Source of the DNA: Iris pallida
Taxonomy: Eukaryota > Streptophyta > Magnoliopsida > Asparagales > Iridaceae
Assembly: GCA_029216955.1 (NCBI GenBank)
Contig: JANAVB010044017.1
Location: forward strand, 7,629,580-7,693,579
Direction of reading: 5' to 3'
DNA length: 64,000 bases
Part shown: piece after piece, positions 47,803-59,192 of the stretch
How positions within the stretch are numbered: position 1 is the first letter of the stretch
Layout: every line of letters starts with the position of its first letter
The notes under the pieces: model-generated
Database searches by the model: none
What the model was told of the DNA's origin: nothing
The model's input: the letters and a program-made list of their open reading frames with translations, nothing else
Made by a program: the position numbers and the translations under genes

Positions 47803-49044
47803 TTATGTATCTCCTTCGCCAAGGTGCCTCTTCAAATTTTCGTATAAGTAGGAGTCTGAGTAGTAGGATTCGACCCCTTTAAAGGGATCGATGTCGGCAA
47901 ATTCTGTCCTCACGAAGCCGTGTTTGTCGACATACTTGAAGCACTGGTGCAGCATGGAAGACACGATCATGTAATCGTGTATCCAAGGGCGCCCAAGGAG
48001 GATATTGTAGGAAGTGTCCGCATCTATGACGTAACAGGTTACTTCTGACTGAAGATCGCCAATTTGGCACTTCAAGCGAATCTTCCCAATCGGGTAGCTC
48101 CTGCCTGAATTGAAACCGCTGATGGCGGTGCTTGTTGGCGTCAGGCGATACATAGGGATGCGGAGATGATATAACAGACCCTTCGGGATGATGCTTATGG
48201 AAGAACCAGGATCAATGTGCATCCGATCCACCTTTACGTCACCGATGTATCCAGTGTAGTATAACGGACGATCATGCAGGTTGGTTTTGATGAGCATATC
48301 CTGTGGAGTGAAGACAATGTTGGGCATCGCTCCTGTGCAAGCGCTGTCTTGGAGATTTACATGCGGGCTCTCTCCCGTGAGGTTGACCTGGGCTAGATAT
48401 GCGTTGGCATTCTAGAGTGCCTCACTCAAAGCCATGCGAACATCCTTGGAGAGTCTCAGGAGCTCATATAATGACAATTTGGCCGGTGTGTTGGCCAATT
48501 GTGCCAGGACGTCAAAGTTGTAGGGCCTTTCCAGCCCATGAGATACCTCTTTTCGGAGGGATTTGTCAAAACGGGTCTCCTTCGGCCTAGGCTTGTCGGT
48601 CGTCGGAGGTTCAGAAGGTCCCGGAGCGTCAGCAGTAGCCGGCTGATATTCTTCAGCCGAGTTATCTGGAGTAGGCTGGGATTGAGCACCAGACTGAGTG
48701 ACGACAGCTGCAGCTTCCTCGACATCTATCGAAATTGTGTGGCAGGATATGACTTTTCTATTCTTTTTCTTGCCAATGGAGGGTGGTGTGGGATGAGTCA
48801 CTTCAGATACCAAGTCTGGATGGACCCACATGAGCTTCCCTCGTGATGTGGTGAGGGGCACTAGACCAGCCGTCTGATCTCGAGGAGGTGGAAGATTAGC
48901 AATCTCCATTGTCGCCCGAGGAATGGGTATCACGCCGTCTTGAGCCTCTATTGGAGGGAAGCTGCCAAATTGTACTGACACCATATTGATTGCCATGGTC
49001 ACCTCTTCAAAATCAATGGCCAGAGCGTTCGAATTGATAAGATG
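47803..49044 (-). pseudogene. Element C protease and upstream linker
   Basis: The protease motif is IDPGSSISIIPKGLL, with Asp and Gly where DSGSS is usual, and a later ILLGRPWIHDY, the conserved second-half box. The linker before it (48412-49002) is Pro/Thr-rich with no known domain. In-frame stops: TAG at 48412-48414 and TAA at 47803-47805. The first-box DPGSS variant occurs in Tat-clade elements and is not by itself evidence of damage. Confidence 0.8.
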
Positions 49045-50799
49045 TTAGATGTATCGCTTTAGTTGGTAACAGTCGTGTGTAGCATGGTGGACGTAGCGGT
49101 GGTAATGACAGTACTTCGGACTCTCCATTTCTGTCGGCCGAGGTCCCCGTCTTGGTGGAGGGAGCTGAATTCTATCTCCTTGTATGAGCATGTCCAAGAT
49201 GGGCTTGACATGGACGTCTTCGAAGGAGTATGTCATTTGAGGCCATTGCTTGTCTGCCGGTTTTGACTCAGGTTTCTGGGCTGTATCGGCCACCATGGCC
49301 TGCTTGCCCTTGTTGTCCTGATTGTTGGAGGCGTTACTACCATTGTTGTTGTTGGTATTAGGGCGCTTGCCCTTGTCCTCTCCCTTCGAGATGTGCAATC
49401 CCAGTTGGCGAGCCTTCTTCAACCTGTCTTCGGTGCATGTGGCACTGATGATAAACGTCTTCCAGTCCTTAAATTGACTTTCGCCCATCTAGAGGCTGAT
49501 TGTTGGGAGCAGTCTCTTTTGGTAAATTTTAATTAAGGAGGAATCCGGATTACCAGACTGCAACTTCATTGCGGTTTGGCAAACCCGCTCAATATAGTTC
49601 ATTGTCAGCTCCTTCTCCCCTTGAACGACGTCCATGAGGGTGGACATTGTGACGTCCTGTCCTACTTCGTAGAATATCTCCAAGAACATAAGCTTGAAGC
49701 TGGCGAAGGAGTGGATGCAGTTGTCAGGCAGGTTACGGTACCAGTCGAAGGCGACCCCTTCCAATGCCCCGATGAATAATCGTCTAAGGATGGCATCGTC
49801 ATGGGGCAGATCGTCGGTTGTGACTTCAAAGTAGGTGATGTACCGGCTTACAGATGTCTTTCCATCATATGGATTGATGTGGAATGGTTTAAACTTTGGT
49901 AGAAAGGGAACATCTCTCCACGCAGCGGGATACGGTTGTCGTATCCTGAGGTCTTGGCAGTTTTCTCGGGCATGGAATATGGCCCGGAGCTCCTGGACCT
50001 CTCTTCTTGCCTCCCTGGCTTCGTCTGCGATGGTAGGAGCCGTCATTTCAGGAGGATTGTTGCCCGGGTTTGGTGCTGCTGAGTTTGAGTCCGTATTGAC
50101 TGTAGGACCCAGATTTGTTTGGCCATGCGTCCCTCCTTGCAGAGTAGGGAGGGCTGCTTTGATCTCGTCCACCGATTTAACCAAAGTGCGCAGTATGGCC
50201 TCCAGAGTGTCGATGTATTGGCGATCACTGGGACCATCTTGTTCGTCGTTTGTCATGAATGTCGTCCTCACATGAGTAGAAGTGGAAGGGACGGTGGATG
50301 ACGTGCCCTCCGAATCATACCCCTGTACCGAAAAGTCATCGGGGTATGTGGGGATATTCTCCTCTGGTTCGGACTCAGAAGGAATAGTACCCCCAGCTTC
50401 AGAGTTTGCTTCATCTTGAGAGTCGTGGACGTCCTCGGGGACGTCGGCACCTGCTGTATTTGATGGGAGAGTTGTTTCCCGGGGCTCGTCTCCTTGGAAC
50501 ATCGGATTATCGTGGATGTTCGGAGGAGTGCTACCCCCAGTTCCAGCGACCCCCAGAAATATGGATGATGAATCTCCCACTGCAGCAGATTTCGTCTTTG
50601 AACGGGTACCTTGGAAAACTCCGGTGGTGGACAACCGTTTAGACGACAGTTTCTTAGTCACAGTGGTCGAAATCTTCGGGCTGGAAACGTTTATCTTCTT
50701 TCCTCTCCCATCGGCAGGAATTTTCTGAGTAGAGTTGCAAGAGACGACGGGAGGCGCCACATCCCCTGAGCTCGGCTGTTGTAATCTTTGGAAGACGGA
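49045..50799 (-). pseudogene. Element C gag
   Basis: An acidic, Ser/Pro-rich N-terminal part (50760-50060) is followed by the gag domain. That domain has FKPFHINPYDGKTS, SRYITYFEV, FIGALEGVAFDWYRNLP and SFASFKLMFLEIF (about 49700-49900). A C-terminal zinc-binding motif, CHYHRYVHHATHDC, lies near 49060-49100. TAG at 49489-49491 interrupts the frame and TAA at 49045-49047 ends it. Capsid and RNA-binding protein in an intact element. Confidence 0.82.
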
Positions 50800-51858
50800 C
50801 TACCGGTCTTCTCGTACCGTCGCATTGTTGCAACAGCAGTTGATAATGACTTGGGTGCAGTGATGTACGTGGGAGGACTCCTTGCACACCGAGGCCTCTT
50901 CTCTTTCTTTGCGCTTGTGGAGGATAACCTCATACAAGCCAGATGGGTCTGGAACGACCATGTTTGCTTCCTTGGTTTTGGAAGACTTTTGGGACCCACT
51001 CTGTCCGTTTGCCGCCGGGGGCTGGACTCGAGGGGTTCTGTACAACTTCCCATCAGAGGCCCGCATAGCAATATGTGGAGCGCTCGGATGGTCAGAGGTC
51101 GGGACAGCGGACTGAGCTCGCCAAGCTCGTGCCGCCCTAGACTTCTTCACTCTGGTACGTGAGGGCACATAGTAGGAAGAGTCTAAGTGGTGTTGCAGAG
51201 AGTCAGACATATTTTCTTGAGAGCATGAGAGATCAGGACCATAGGAGAGACGATCGAAGACTGAGCCTGAGCCGCATAGAGCAGACAACATGCGGCTGGA
51301 ATCAACAGTCTTCATGCGGCTGGCAATCGTAGCCGCATGGGCTTTCTTCATGCGGCTGGAAGTCTCGGCCGCATAAGTATTCTCCATGCGACTGGAGATC
51401 TTGGCCGCATGGGTATTCTGCATCCGGCTGGCAGTTTTGGCCGCATGGACATCATGCATGCGGCTAGCAATCTTGGTCGCATGAATGTTCGGCTTCTTCC
51501 TGGAGCACATAGAATCACTCTTTGCCCCTGCAAGTCCAGCATCATAGTGTTTCCTCTGTCGGACTTGGGGATAGCAGAGTCCTCTATGGCTTGAAGTGGG
51601 GCCGCATGAGAGTTGCCTTCGCCGTCTTGGGCAGCAGAGAGTACTCCGTCCACAGCTTGCGGAGGAGCAAATGATTTTGGCCTCCACTTTCTACGAGCCT
51701 TCTTTGTGCGGGTTCGCTTCTGGACCGGGCCAGTGCTCCCGTCGGAGAGCATTTCTTCAAACGCCTGTTGGTCGAAGCGGACGACCATCTTCTGTTGTGT
51801 GGAGCCAAGTTTGGCTGCATCCGATTGCGTCACCAACTTCTCAGCCGTGGAGAAGTTT
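50800..51858 (-). other. Leader of element C with possible short extra frame and AGCCGCATG repeats
   Basis: About 1 kb between primer site and gag. A frame starting just inside the LTR (51890) reads protein-like over 51850-51600, with a basic KRTRTKKARRKWRPK stretch, then runs into repeat sequence. The gag frame is also open from 51687 to 50800, but there it encodes the repetitive SRM/HAAK pattern produced by the repeats. Between 51268 and 51610 about a dozen gccgcatg/catgcggc words alternate in direct and inverted orientation. A real leader ORF is possible but unproven. Confidence 0.5.
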
Positions 51859-51877
51859 GTCCTCCGCAGAGTTGCCA
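51859..51877 (-). other. Primer binding site of element C
   Basis: In element sense the LTR end (AATGGCAAACA) is followed by TGA and then TGGCAACTCTGCGGAGGAC. This resembles the TGGCGACTC-type sites of Tat-clade elements, with some mismatches. The exact tRNA is not certain. Confidence 0.5.
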
Positions 51878-51880
51878 TCA

Positions 51881-53200
51881 TGTTTGCCATTGATTATGAA
51901 AGTACAGAATAATTTATATAGGAGGACTGATCTTAAACTCACAATACAAACTCGCTCGTACAAAGAAAGCCTAGGGACGAAAACCTAGGTACAACAATCT
52001 AAGTACAATTGTTTAGTTTTTCTGGGGGGTGACGGTAGAGGCTCGGGAAAGCGACGGCAACTCTGCCTTACTCCTTGGACGATCGGACGCAGCCTTGGCT
52101 CTGGTGAAGAAATACTCTTGGACGTGTGGGGAGACTCCTCTGCGCCTTCGGTTGCTGGATCTCTGGATGTCTCTGTAGTGCTCTCTCTTTTTTCTCTGCT
52201 CTCTTTTCTCTTTTCTCCTCCTCTCGCTGCTGCTTACAAGGGAATGGCACCTTGCTATTTATAGGAATGGGGTGTGCTCATTAGGGTTTGCAAATGATTG
52301 CCTCCTTCAGAAGTTGGCGGTTAAGGATCACTTAATCTGGGCCATTCATCTTGAATATAATAAATTTGAGCAATTAATGTGATTGCATCAAATCTCTGTG
52401 GGCAATAAATGTTTATTGCCATAAATATTCGTGATTTGTGATAGCTTGCCACGTGTCCAATTTGTTTGATTCGATTTGATCTGGGCAATTATGACGATCG
52501 TAACAAATCTGATTTTGTTAGGATTTGTTAGCACCCATAATTCCAGGGAAAATAAGACTGCCATGTGTCTCAATTGCAGCGAAGAGCGCCACGTGTCTCA
52601 ACTGGACCGTCCTGGCCGAGCCGCATATGGGGGGTTCTCTCAGCCGCATGCAGCCGTATGAGGATGGGCAGCCGCTTGAGGATGGGCAGCCACACGTGAA
52701 TGGGCAGCCGCATGGGGATAGGCAGCCGCATGGGGATAGGCAGCCGCATACAGAGGGGCAGCCGCATGGAGATAGGCAGCCGCATGCAGATGGACAGCCG
52801 CATAGGGATAGGCAGCCGCATGCAGCTGGACAGCCGCATACAAATAGGCTGCCGCATGCAGATGGGCAACCGCATGGAGTGGCCTCGGGACTTGGTGGAT
52901 TTTGCCAGCTGTAAGGAAATTTTCTCCTCTTTTCTAGGATCACGCCACCATGTCAAAGTCATTATTATGTCCTTATGTCAGAGCTGTCATAGTTGTTATT
53001 TGTCAGAGCGGCCGTCAGGGCATTAAATACAGCTGAATGTAGAGAAGAACTGCTGAAGGCCACTGAGCCGCATGGATCCTTGAGCCGCATGGACTCCTGA
53101 GCTGCATGGACTTCTGAGCCGCATGGGAATCCTGAGCCGTATGGGGATCCTTCCGTCGGAGCTGCATAGGCCTTTCTTTATTCTTTTCCATGCTTCTACA
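51881..53200 (-). repeat. 5' LTR of element C
   Basis: A 1320-bp copy of 39385-40705, with TG...CA ends intact and gttgc (53201-53205) beside it. The two LTRs differ mostly by transitions, and by eye more than the LTR pairs of A or B. It carries the second copy of the 18-bp minisatellite (52637-52882). Confidence 0.9.
52637..52882. repeat. 18-bp minisatellite with AGCCGCATG core (LTR C, right)
   Basis: Same unit and period as 40145-40390, with nearly the same number of copies. The core gccgcat is better conserved than the bases between cores. Confidence 0.9.
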
Positions 53201-53245
53201 GTTGCCTTCCCAGAACAGTTGTATGTGTAGGAGGTTTTAGAGTGT

Positions 53246-55910
53246 TGTAAAGCCCCAGTCCCAAAATACGTAGGACCAAGTACGTAGACATGCCAGCTGT
53301 ATACATACAAAATATATAGACCTCGTATGTATACATAAGCTGTAAATGTAGTAATCCAAGACAACTAAATCTCATCCATAATGAAAGGATTTATAATATA
53401 GAAATCAACTTGAATATTTATGATACAATCGTTGGGCGGAGACAAAGTCCACTACCAACTAATTTAAACAGAGAAGAAATATACAAAGAAAGTGATTGGT
53501 CAAGCGAAGCAATGACAAGTCCAAAAGCAGTCATCACGAAGAAAGAATGGCCTTAGCTAGAGCACCTGCAAGAAATCACGAAAACACACACCTGGGGAAA
53601 AACCAGGTCCTCAGAGGGACGTAACAAGACACATAATATCATGCCGATAAACTGAATAAATAAGCTCAACAGAAAAGTATGCATGAGTAAAGGTTCCTAA
53701 CCATTCTATGTGACATGCATTTTGAGGACAACGTTTACGCAGGGGCTGTAACGGATTCACGCAAGCAAGTAATAGAAAGTGGCCAGCAAGTAGCGCTCAT
53801 CCGAGACGCTATCGGCCTGGGCAGAAGGTAGTGCTCATGAGAGTCACCCTCGGCCCAAGATGTGTGTAAAAGTAAAATGTAGCCCCTACGCTAATAACTG
53901 TCCCCTCCCCCCAATGATACTACACATGTGTCGACTCCACGACACTGTTTAATCCTTGATAACTGCCAAGTCTTCTACACAATCTATTGGCAGTTATTCC
54001 TACGCATGCGCACGGGAGATCAGCCTACACGCAAGTGACCTCTATATGATACTCACAACTCTCACACACAACTCGTGTATAATCGTGCCAAGTCAATGAG
54101 ACACTCTAAATTTGACGGTAGTCCCTTAACTCTAAGCCAATTTTATAAAATATTGTAATTTGCATCTACATATAATTTAGAAAGAAATAACTGAAAAATA
54201 AATACGACATGCATGATATTGAGCAGAAATTTAAACAGTAAAGGCAAGGTGTCTTGCCTGCGGTGCGAGAAAGGCAAATCCAAGAGTAGCAAGTGTCAGC
54301 ACCCAAAACTCACAAATCACAGATGACTCCAGTCGCTGAAACAAACATAAAAAATGATCTCGGTGAAGAAGATATACCTAGGAAACGCCTGTCCAAAAGT
54401 CAAATTCTGGAACAGGTCAAAATCGTAATTTTGGGTCAAAACGATGTCCGCCGTAGGACCCGCTTTGCACCGAAATGCGCGCCAGAACCTACGGTCCCTA
54501 AAGTCGTCAAACTACATGTCTACAGATTTGTTTTGACGAGACGAACCCAACGGTATGTCCAATTTTGGATTCCGGTGGGCCGTGCACAAAATCGTCCGTT
54601 GAGTGGGATTATGGGCCCGCCAAAATAGCGTCCCGACCAACGGTCTCAGAATCGGACTAAACTTGGCATACAGGACCAGAAAAATATTTTGAGTCCAATG
54701 GCGCAAGTTTCGTCGCGATTTGATGAGTGTGCACAAAGTAATTGGAAAATACCGAAAATGCCCGATACGCAAAAATGCGACGGATACGGACCAAATTCGT
54801 CGCGCACACGCAACCAATTTGACTTCCGTCAATTCTCGCACGTCCACAAATTCGATACGGACCTTTCGGTACTCTCGGTTCGCGACGGGGTCGCCCGGTT
54901 TGTCGGGACGTACCTCGTACGGGGTTTTAAGTGTTTTTGAAAACTGATTTTTCGAGATATTTAATTTAATTAAAAACTGAAATTTATTGCTGAAATAAAT
55001 AAAACTATTTGAAGGGATGAAAGAGGGTCACGTGGGCTATCTACACGAATTTACGGATCTACAATCGGATTAGAATTGAAGGAGAATTGATTGGAAAAGT
55101 GGAATACCTTGATGTTAAATTTTGTCGTTATTGTGGGTGTTTGTTGTCGTCGTTGCTGTCGCCGTGGTAACCGAAAGACGGTGCTGTAGCGACGGGACAC
55201 GCTTGTAAGGAGGATGGAGGAGAAAAGAAATTAGGGTTTGCGTAGGAGGCGGCCGTGTTGTAGCTGCTGCAAGTTGTTTGTTGGTTAACTAAATATATTA
55301 GTTGGCCCCTAATGAAATACTTGTTGCTGAATGCAATTGGGCGTGGGTCCTCCCCTTGCACGCTAAGCTGGCGTGGGTGGTCGGTTTCCCACTTGGTGGG
55401 GCCGACACATGCCATTATATATAAATATATATATATATATTTTTTTTTAAACTAATCTTATTCTTATCCACAACCTTTTGTTATATATATAATTATATAT
55501 ATCATACGTTTATAACCATGACATGCACAGCAAACTTTTGAAGTTGGAATTGGTGGTCGGGTGGGGCCGACCACCATAATGCCTTTTTCTTTTTCTTTTT
55601 TCTTTTTTTTTTTCTTTTTATTCTAAATCTATTTAACATTTATTCATATCTATACATATATATATATATATATATATGGATATATCCATAAAAATCTATT
55701 TAAATCCAAATAATAATTTAAATATTATATAACCAAATATTGAACATATATTAAAACATATCTACATGTACATATAAATTCAATTCACAATAAATCCACT
55801 CAAATTAATAATAATATCTTAATAGAATAAACATATTTAATAAATTCCTACAAAATAAATTTAAGTCTAATAAAATAATAAAAACATTTTTTTTAAATAG
55901 GGGTTTTACA
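53246..55910 (-). repeat. 3' LTR of element D
   Basis: 2665 bp, plus-strand ends tgtaaagcccc and ggggttttaca. Compared with 59193-61873 I find two substitutions (near 53251 and 53898) plus length differences: a 9-bp cgttgctgt unit near 55150, the ta run near 55665 and one T. A CpG-rich block spans 54430-54930. Open frames at 54293-54628 and 54512-54847 are duplicated exactly with the LTR and have no protein features. Confidence 0.94.
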
Positions 55911-55926
55911 TCCTACCCAACTTACA
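55911..55926 (-). other. Polypurine tract of element D
   Basis: In element sense GTAAGTTGGGTAGGA directly precedes the LTR. The CGAGGACGAAATTC motif lies just upstream (about 55928-55942), as in A and B. Confidence 0.8.
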
Positions 55927-58900
55927 AGAATTTCGTCCTCGAAATTTAGGATTAATAGGGTAGCTAGGGTTGAGGGATAGGAAGAGTTTGTCAATACCAA
56001 AATGCAATTAAATTTTGGAGGAGGCGATAAAACGACGTTCAACACAACAATGCATTAGAAAATTTGGGGAGTCGATATATACAAAAATATATCATGGTTA
56101 TGGAAGTGAATAAGAGTTGCTAGTGATGGTAACGAAATTTGATAATCCAGTTTAGGAAATAGTAATGACTTGAGTAGATCAAAGAGAATAATTTAGACAT
56201 TTGGAAGATGTGATTTCTTAAGGGAGAACTAGATACTAATCGTCTTGGTCGAGGGTTTGATTAAGTGATGATTAGAATAACTCTCGAGTGCTCGAGAACA
56301 TTTGGAAGGGCACGATAACAATGCTAAGGTTGAGGAGTGGGGGGGTAGTTAAAGGCGACGATATAGCCATATGAGTCGGTCGGTGGCTATCTACATTTGT
56401 GTATAACTAACCGATTGGACAACCAAAGGTGATACCTTGAGTCTATCTAGCAAGTACAGTGCCTTGTCTTTCCAAAATAAGTAAAAGACAAGAACAACAA
56501 AGGTTTCAAAGACGGTGTTATATATTGAGTACGAATTGCGGAGGTCATAGGCGGTAAAAATAATTCAAAAGAGAATTGCCAAGGCTGTCGCGGGTGAGAC
56601 TCTAAGGCAAGTTTAACTATGTCTCCATCCACGTAGAATAATATGTGATAAGCGAACCAAAGTGCAATAGGTTGATCAGACCATCATGCACCGGTTCTGA
56701 TTAGACAATATGTTAGTGGGTGCACCCAATAAAATATGTCATGATCAAGCTTGATAACGAAATAAGCTTGCAAAACTGAAGCTACATTAGCAGCATGGGA
56801 TAGCCAAAATATGTGCAAGGGAGGTACTGATGAAGGAAATTAAATAGTCCAAGATCTTTTAAAATCGAGGCTCGTCCGAAGTTTGGGAGCTATATAGTTG
56901 TCCTAGTATTTCCTCATTAATGGATTAGTAGACTAGATAAGGTAGGGTCCTCTGAATTTATAGTCTAAGTGAACTTACCAATGTGGTTCATGAGGAAAAA
57001 GGTTTGCTAGGTGGTGAGGTATTCTACCCAACTTACAAGAGTTAAACTAATAGTATCATGGGACAATGGTCAAGCAATCACGGTAAGGCACAAGGTTCAA
57101 CATTAAGGGATTTAGTATAACACAATCACATATCGGGTTGAAAGAATTTAGTCGAGATTGAATCCCTATCCGTGGTCGAAAATATATCGGTATCATGGTA
57201 AAGATTATAGTTTGGCCATTTAGATCAGAAGGTCATATCATGAAAATAGTGTACAAGGAGACGTGTTTTAGTGGGACATGATACATCTACATGAAGGTGT
57301 ACTTGTCTAGTTCTTACACGTGAAATTTGTTGGAAGGAAAAGTCTAGTGTTGTGCTCCCAATATCCAAGTCATGGTAAGGGACGCCAAAAGATCTAAAAT
57401 AGAAAGTGGGAGTTCACGGGGTGGTAATTAATGCACAAAAATAAAGGAGATCAAGTTAAGTCATGAAATAAAATTAATTAAAGAATCCAGTAAAAATAAT
57501 TTAGGAACACAATTCCGGAGAGAAGATAGTCTTCTAGATGAATACAGTTAAGGAACCATTAACTCATTATTCAAATTGCAATTGGGTTAGAAAGTCGCAA
57601 TTAAAAGATCTAGAATTAAATGAAGGTCGAGTAAGTCAAGGTGGAAATACAGCCACATAGCTGGGTAGATGACTAACAACACTTGTGCACACACTACCAT
57701 CATGGTCATGAGTGATATGAAAATTTGTGTGGAATACTTCTAACTCATTAGGGCTACCTTTGTGGCCTACCATTAATATTTTAACTCGTGTTTCCTCCAA
57801 AAGTTCCAAAATTAAACTTTCAAAAATATACCATCAAAATTTGTATTCACTCTAAGCCGTTCAAGTTCAACATAAAAAATTTAAATCACTCTCATAAATC
57901 TCAATGCAAAATTTTACCACGTTACTACTAACCTTTTCCAAATTTAACGTTTAAGTTCAATTATTTAACTCAAGTGTTCATAATTTACGAATCCATAAAA
58001 AATTTCACAATCAATCAAAAATTTAACACTCTAAAATTTTCAAATAACTCATAATAAAACTCTTAGCATATTAAAAACAATCTAAAAAAATTAAGCTCAA
58101 TGCTCTCATAAATTTTAACTTCTATTCATGCTAAGTTATTTCAACAAAATCACAACTTTTTAAATGGTAACTTCCTTTAATCAATCAAAATAACTATCCA
58201 TCACATCTTTCGAAATTCTCCAAAAAATTTAATATTAGCAATCCCACATTAAACTAAATTTTCAAATAATCTTATCAGTCAAAATCTTTTTTTTTTATAT
58301 ACCAAAAATCTAAATAGATTTGTAAATCCTCAATCATAGGACACCATTTATAATAAAAATTCCTCAAAAATCGTTTTCATTACTTTCAAATATTTTAAAC
58401 CAAAATTTACCGTCATTACTTCTACTTAAAATTCAAAATTTACTAAACATGAAATCCGCAAGTTGCACAACTCAAATTTAAATAATTTCTATGGCCATTT
58501 TGAAAAGCTAAGATCATTTTCAAACCAAATTTATAACTGTTCAAAGGTGCATAACTATAATACAATAAATCATGAGCATTAAAACTCGAAAATCAAATAA
58601 ATTTTATATTTGTTCAAAGATGTATATCTATCACCCAAACTCATAAATATCACAACTCGAAAAGCAAATCAATTTTATACTTGTGCAAGGATGTATAACT
58701 ATAATCCAATAAATCATAAATATCAAATCTTTGAAAATCAATCAATTTCTTAAACCAAGTATGAAATTCTATAATTCCTCTGGTGTTTACTATTTAGAAA
58801 TCTCAAGGTTAAAACTTTCCGTGGTAATATCCTACTTTACAAATTACTAATCATTAAATCACACTAAAAAAACCTTCAACTCAATTAGAGTCTTGAATGT

Positions 58901-59166
58901 ATTCCAATTGCCAATATAACCATTCTAGCCATGTGTTTGACCTATGAGCATATACTAGTGTAGTCATCTTCCTAGTTGATACTAAGCACGAAAATATGAA
59001 TCGACGGTAGAAAGGAATCAAGCAAGATGCAGTTCAAGGAAGTCGAACGAGAGTTCGAAATTTGAAGCCAAGGGAAGAGGTCAAGCTGTATGGATGAGAT
59101 TCCTAGATTCTAATCCTATGTTGCAGGCTCACATCGGTACAATTACGTAACCGAAATGACAAACTT
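55927..59166 (-). other. Internal region of element D, non-coding
   Basis: About 3.2 kb, T-rich on the element strand, with no open frame above 61 codons and no gag or pol similarity that I can see. A second polypurine-like copy (attctacccaacttacaag on the plus strand) lies at 57021-57039, 1.1 kb inside. A three-unit tandem repeat is at 58527-58747. Confidence 0.75.
58527..58747. repeat. Three tandem units of about 73 bp in element D
   Basis: Units start tttataNttgttcaaaggtg near 58527, 58601 and 58674. Each contains tataactataatNcaataaatcat and aactcgaaaatcaaat. Diverged, non-coding. Confidence 0.7.
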
Positions 59167-59184
59167 GACCTGCATGGGCCACCA
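59167..59184 (-). other. Primer binding site of element D, tRNA-Ile(AAU) type
   Basis: In element sense TGGTGGCCCATGCAGGTC starts eight bases after the 5' LTR. It matches 18 nt of the same site in A and B. Confidence 0.72.
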
Positions 59185-59192
59185 CAAAAACA

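Larger units (their letters stand above)
39385..53200 (-). mobile_element. Element C: Tat-clade Ty3/gypsy element
   Basis: A complete 13.8 kb element on the minus strand, flanked by gttgc at 39380-39384 and 53201-53205. LTRs are 1.32 kb. The domain order is gag, protease, RT, RNase H, a second archaeal-type RNase H, integrase. There is no chromodomain, which is diagnostic of the Tat clade (Tat/Ogre/Retand relatives). Between integrase and the 3' LTR lie a 55-bp tandem array and an antisense gene-like unit, both features known for this clade. The gag-pol reading carries at least six in-frame stops, so the copy is inactive. Confidence 0.92.

Noticed and set aside
54293..54847. Identical 111-codon frames in both LTRs of element D (also 60240-60794), on both strands
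   Set aside because: Identity is due to the LTR duplication. Overlapping open frames on opposite strands in a CpG-rich block give no sign of coding.
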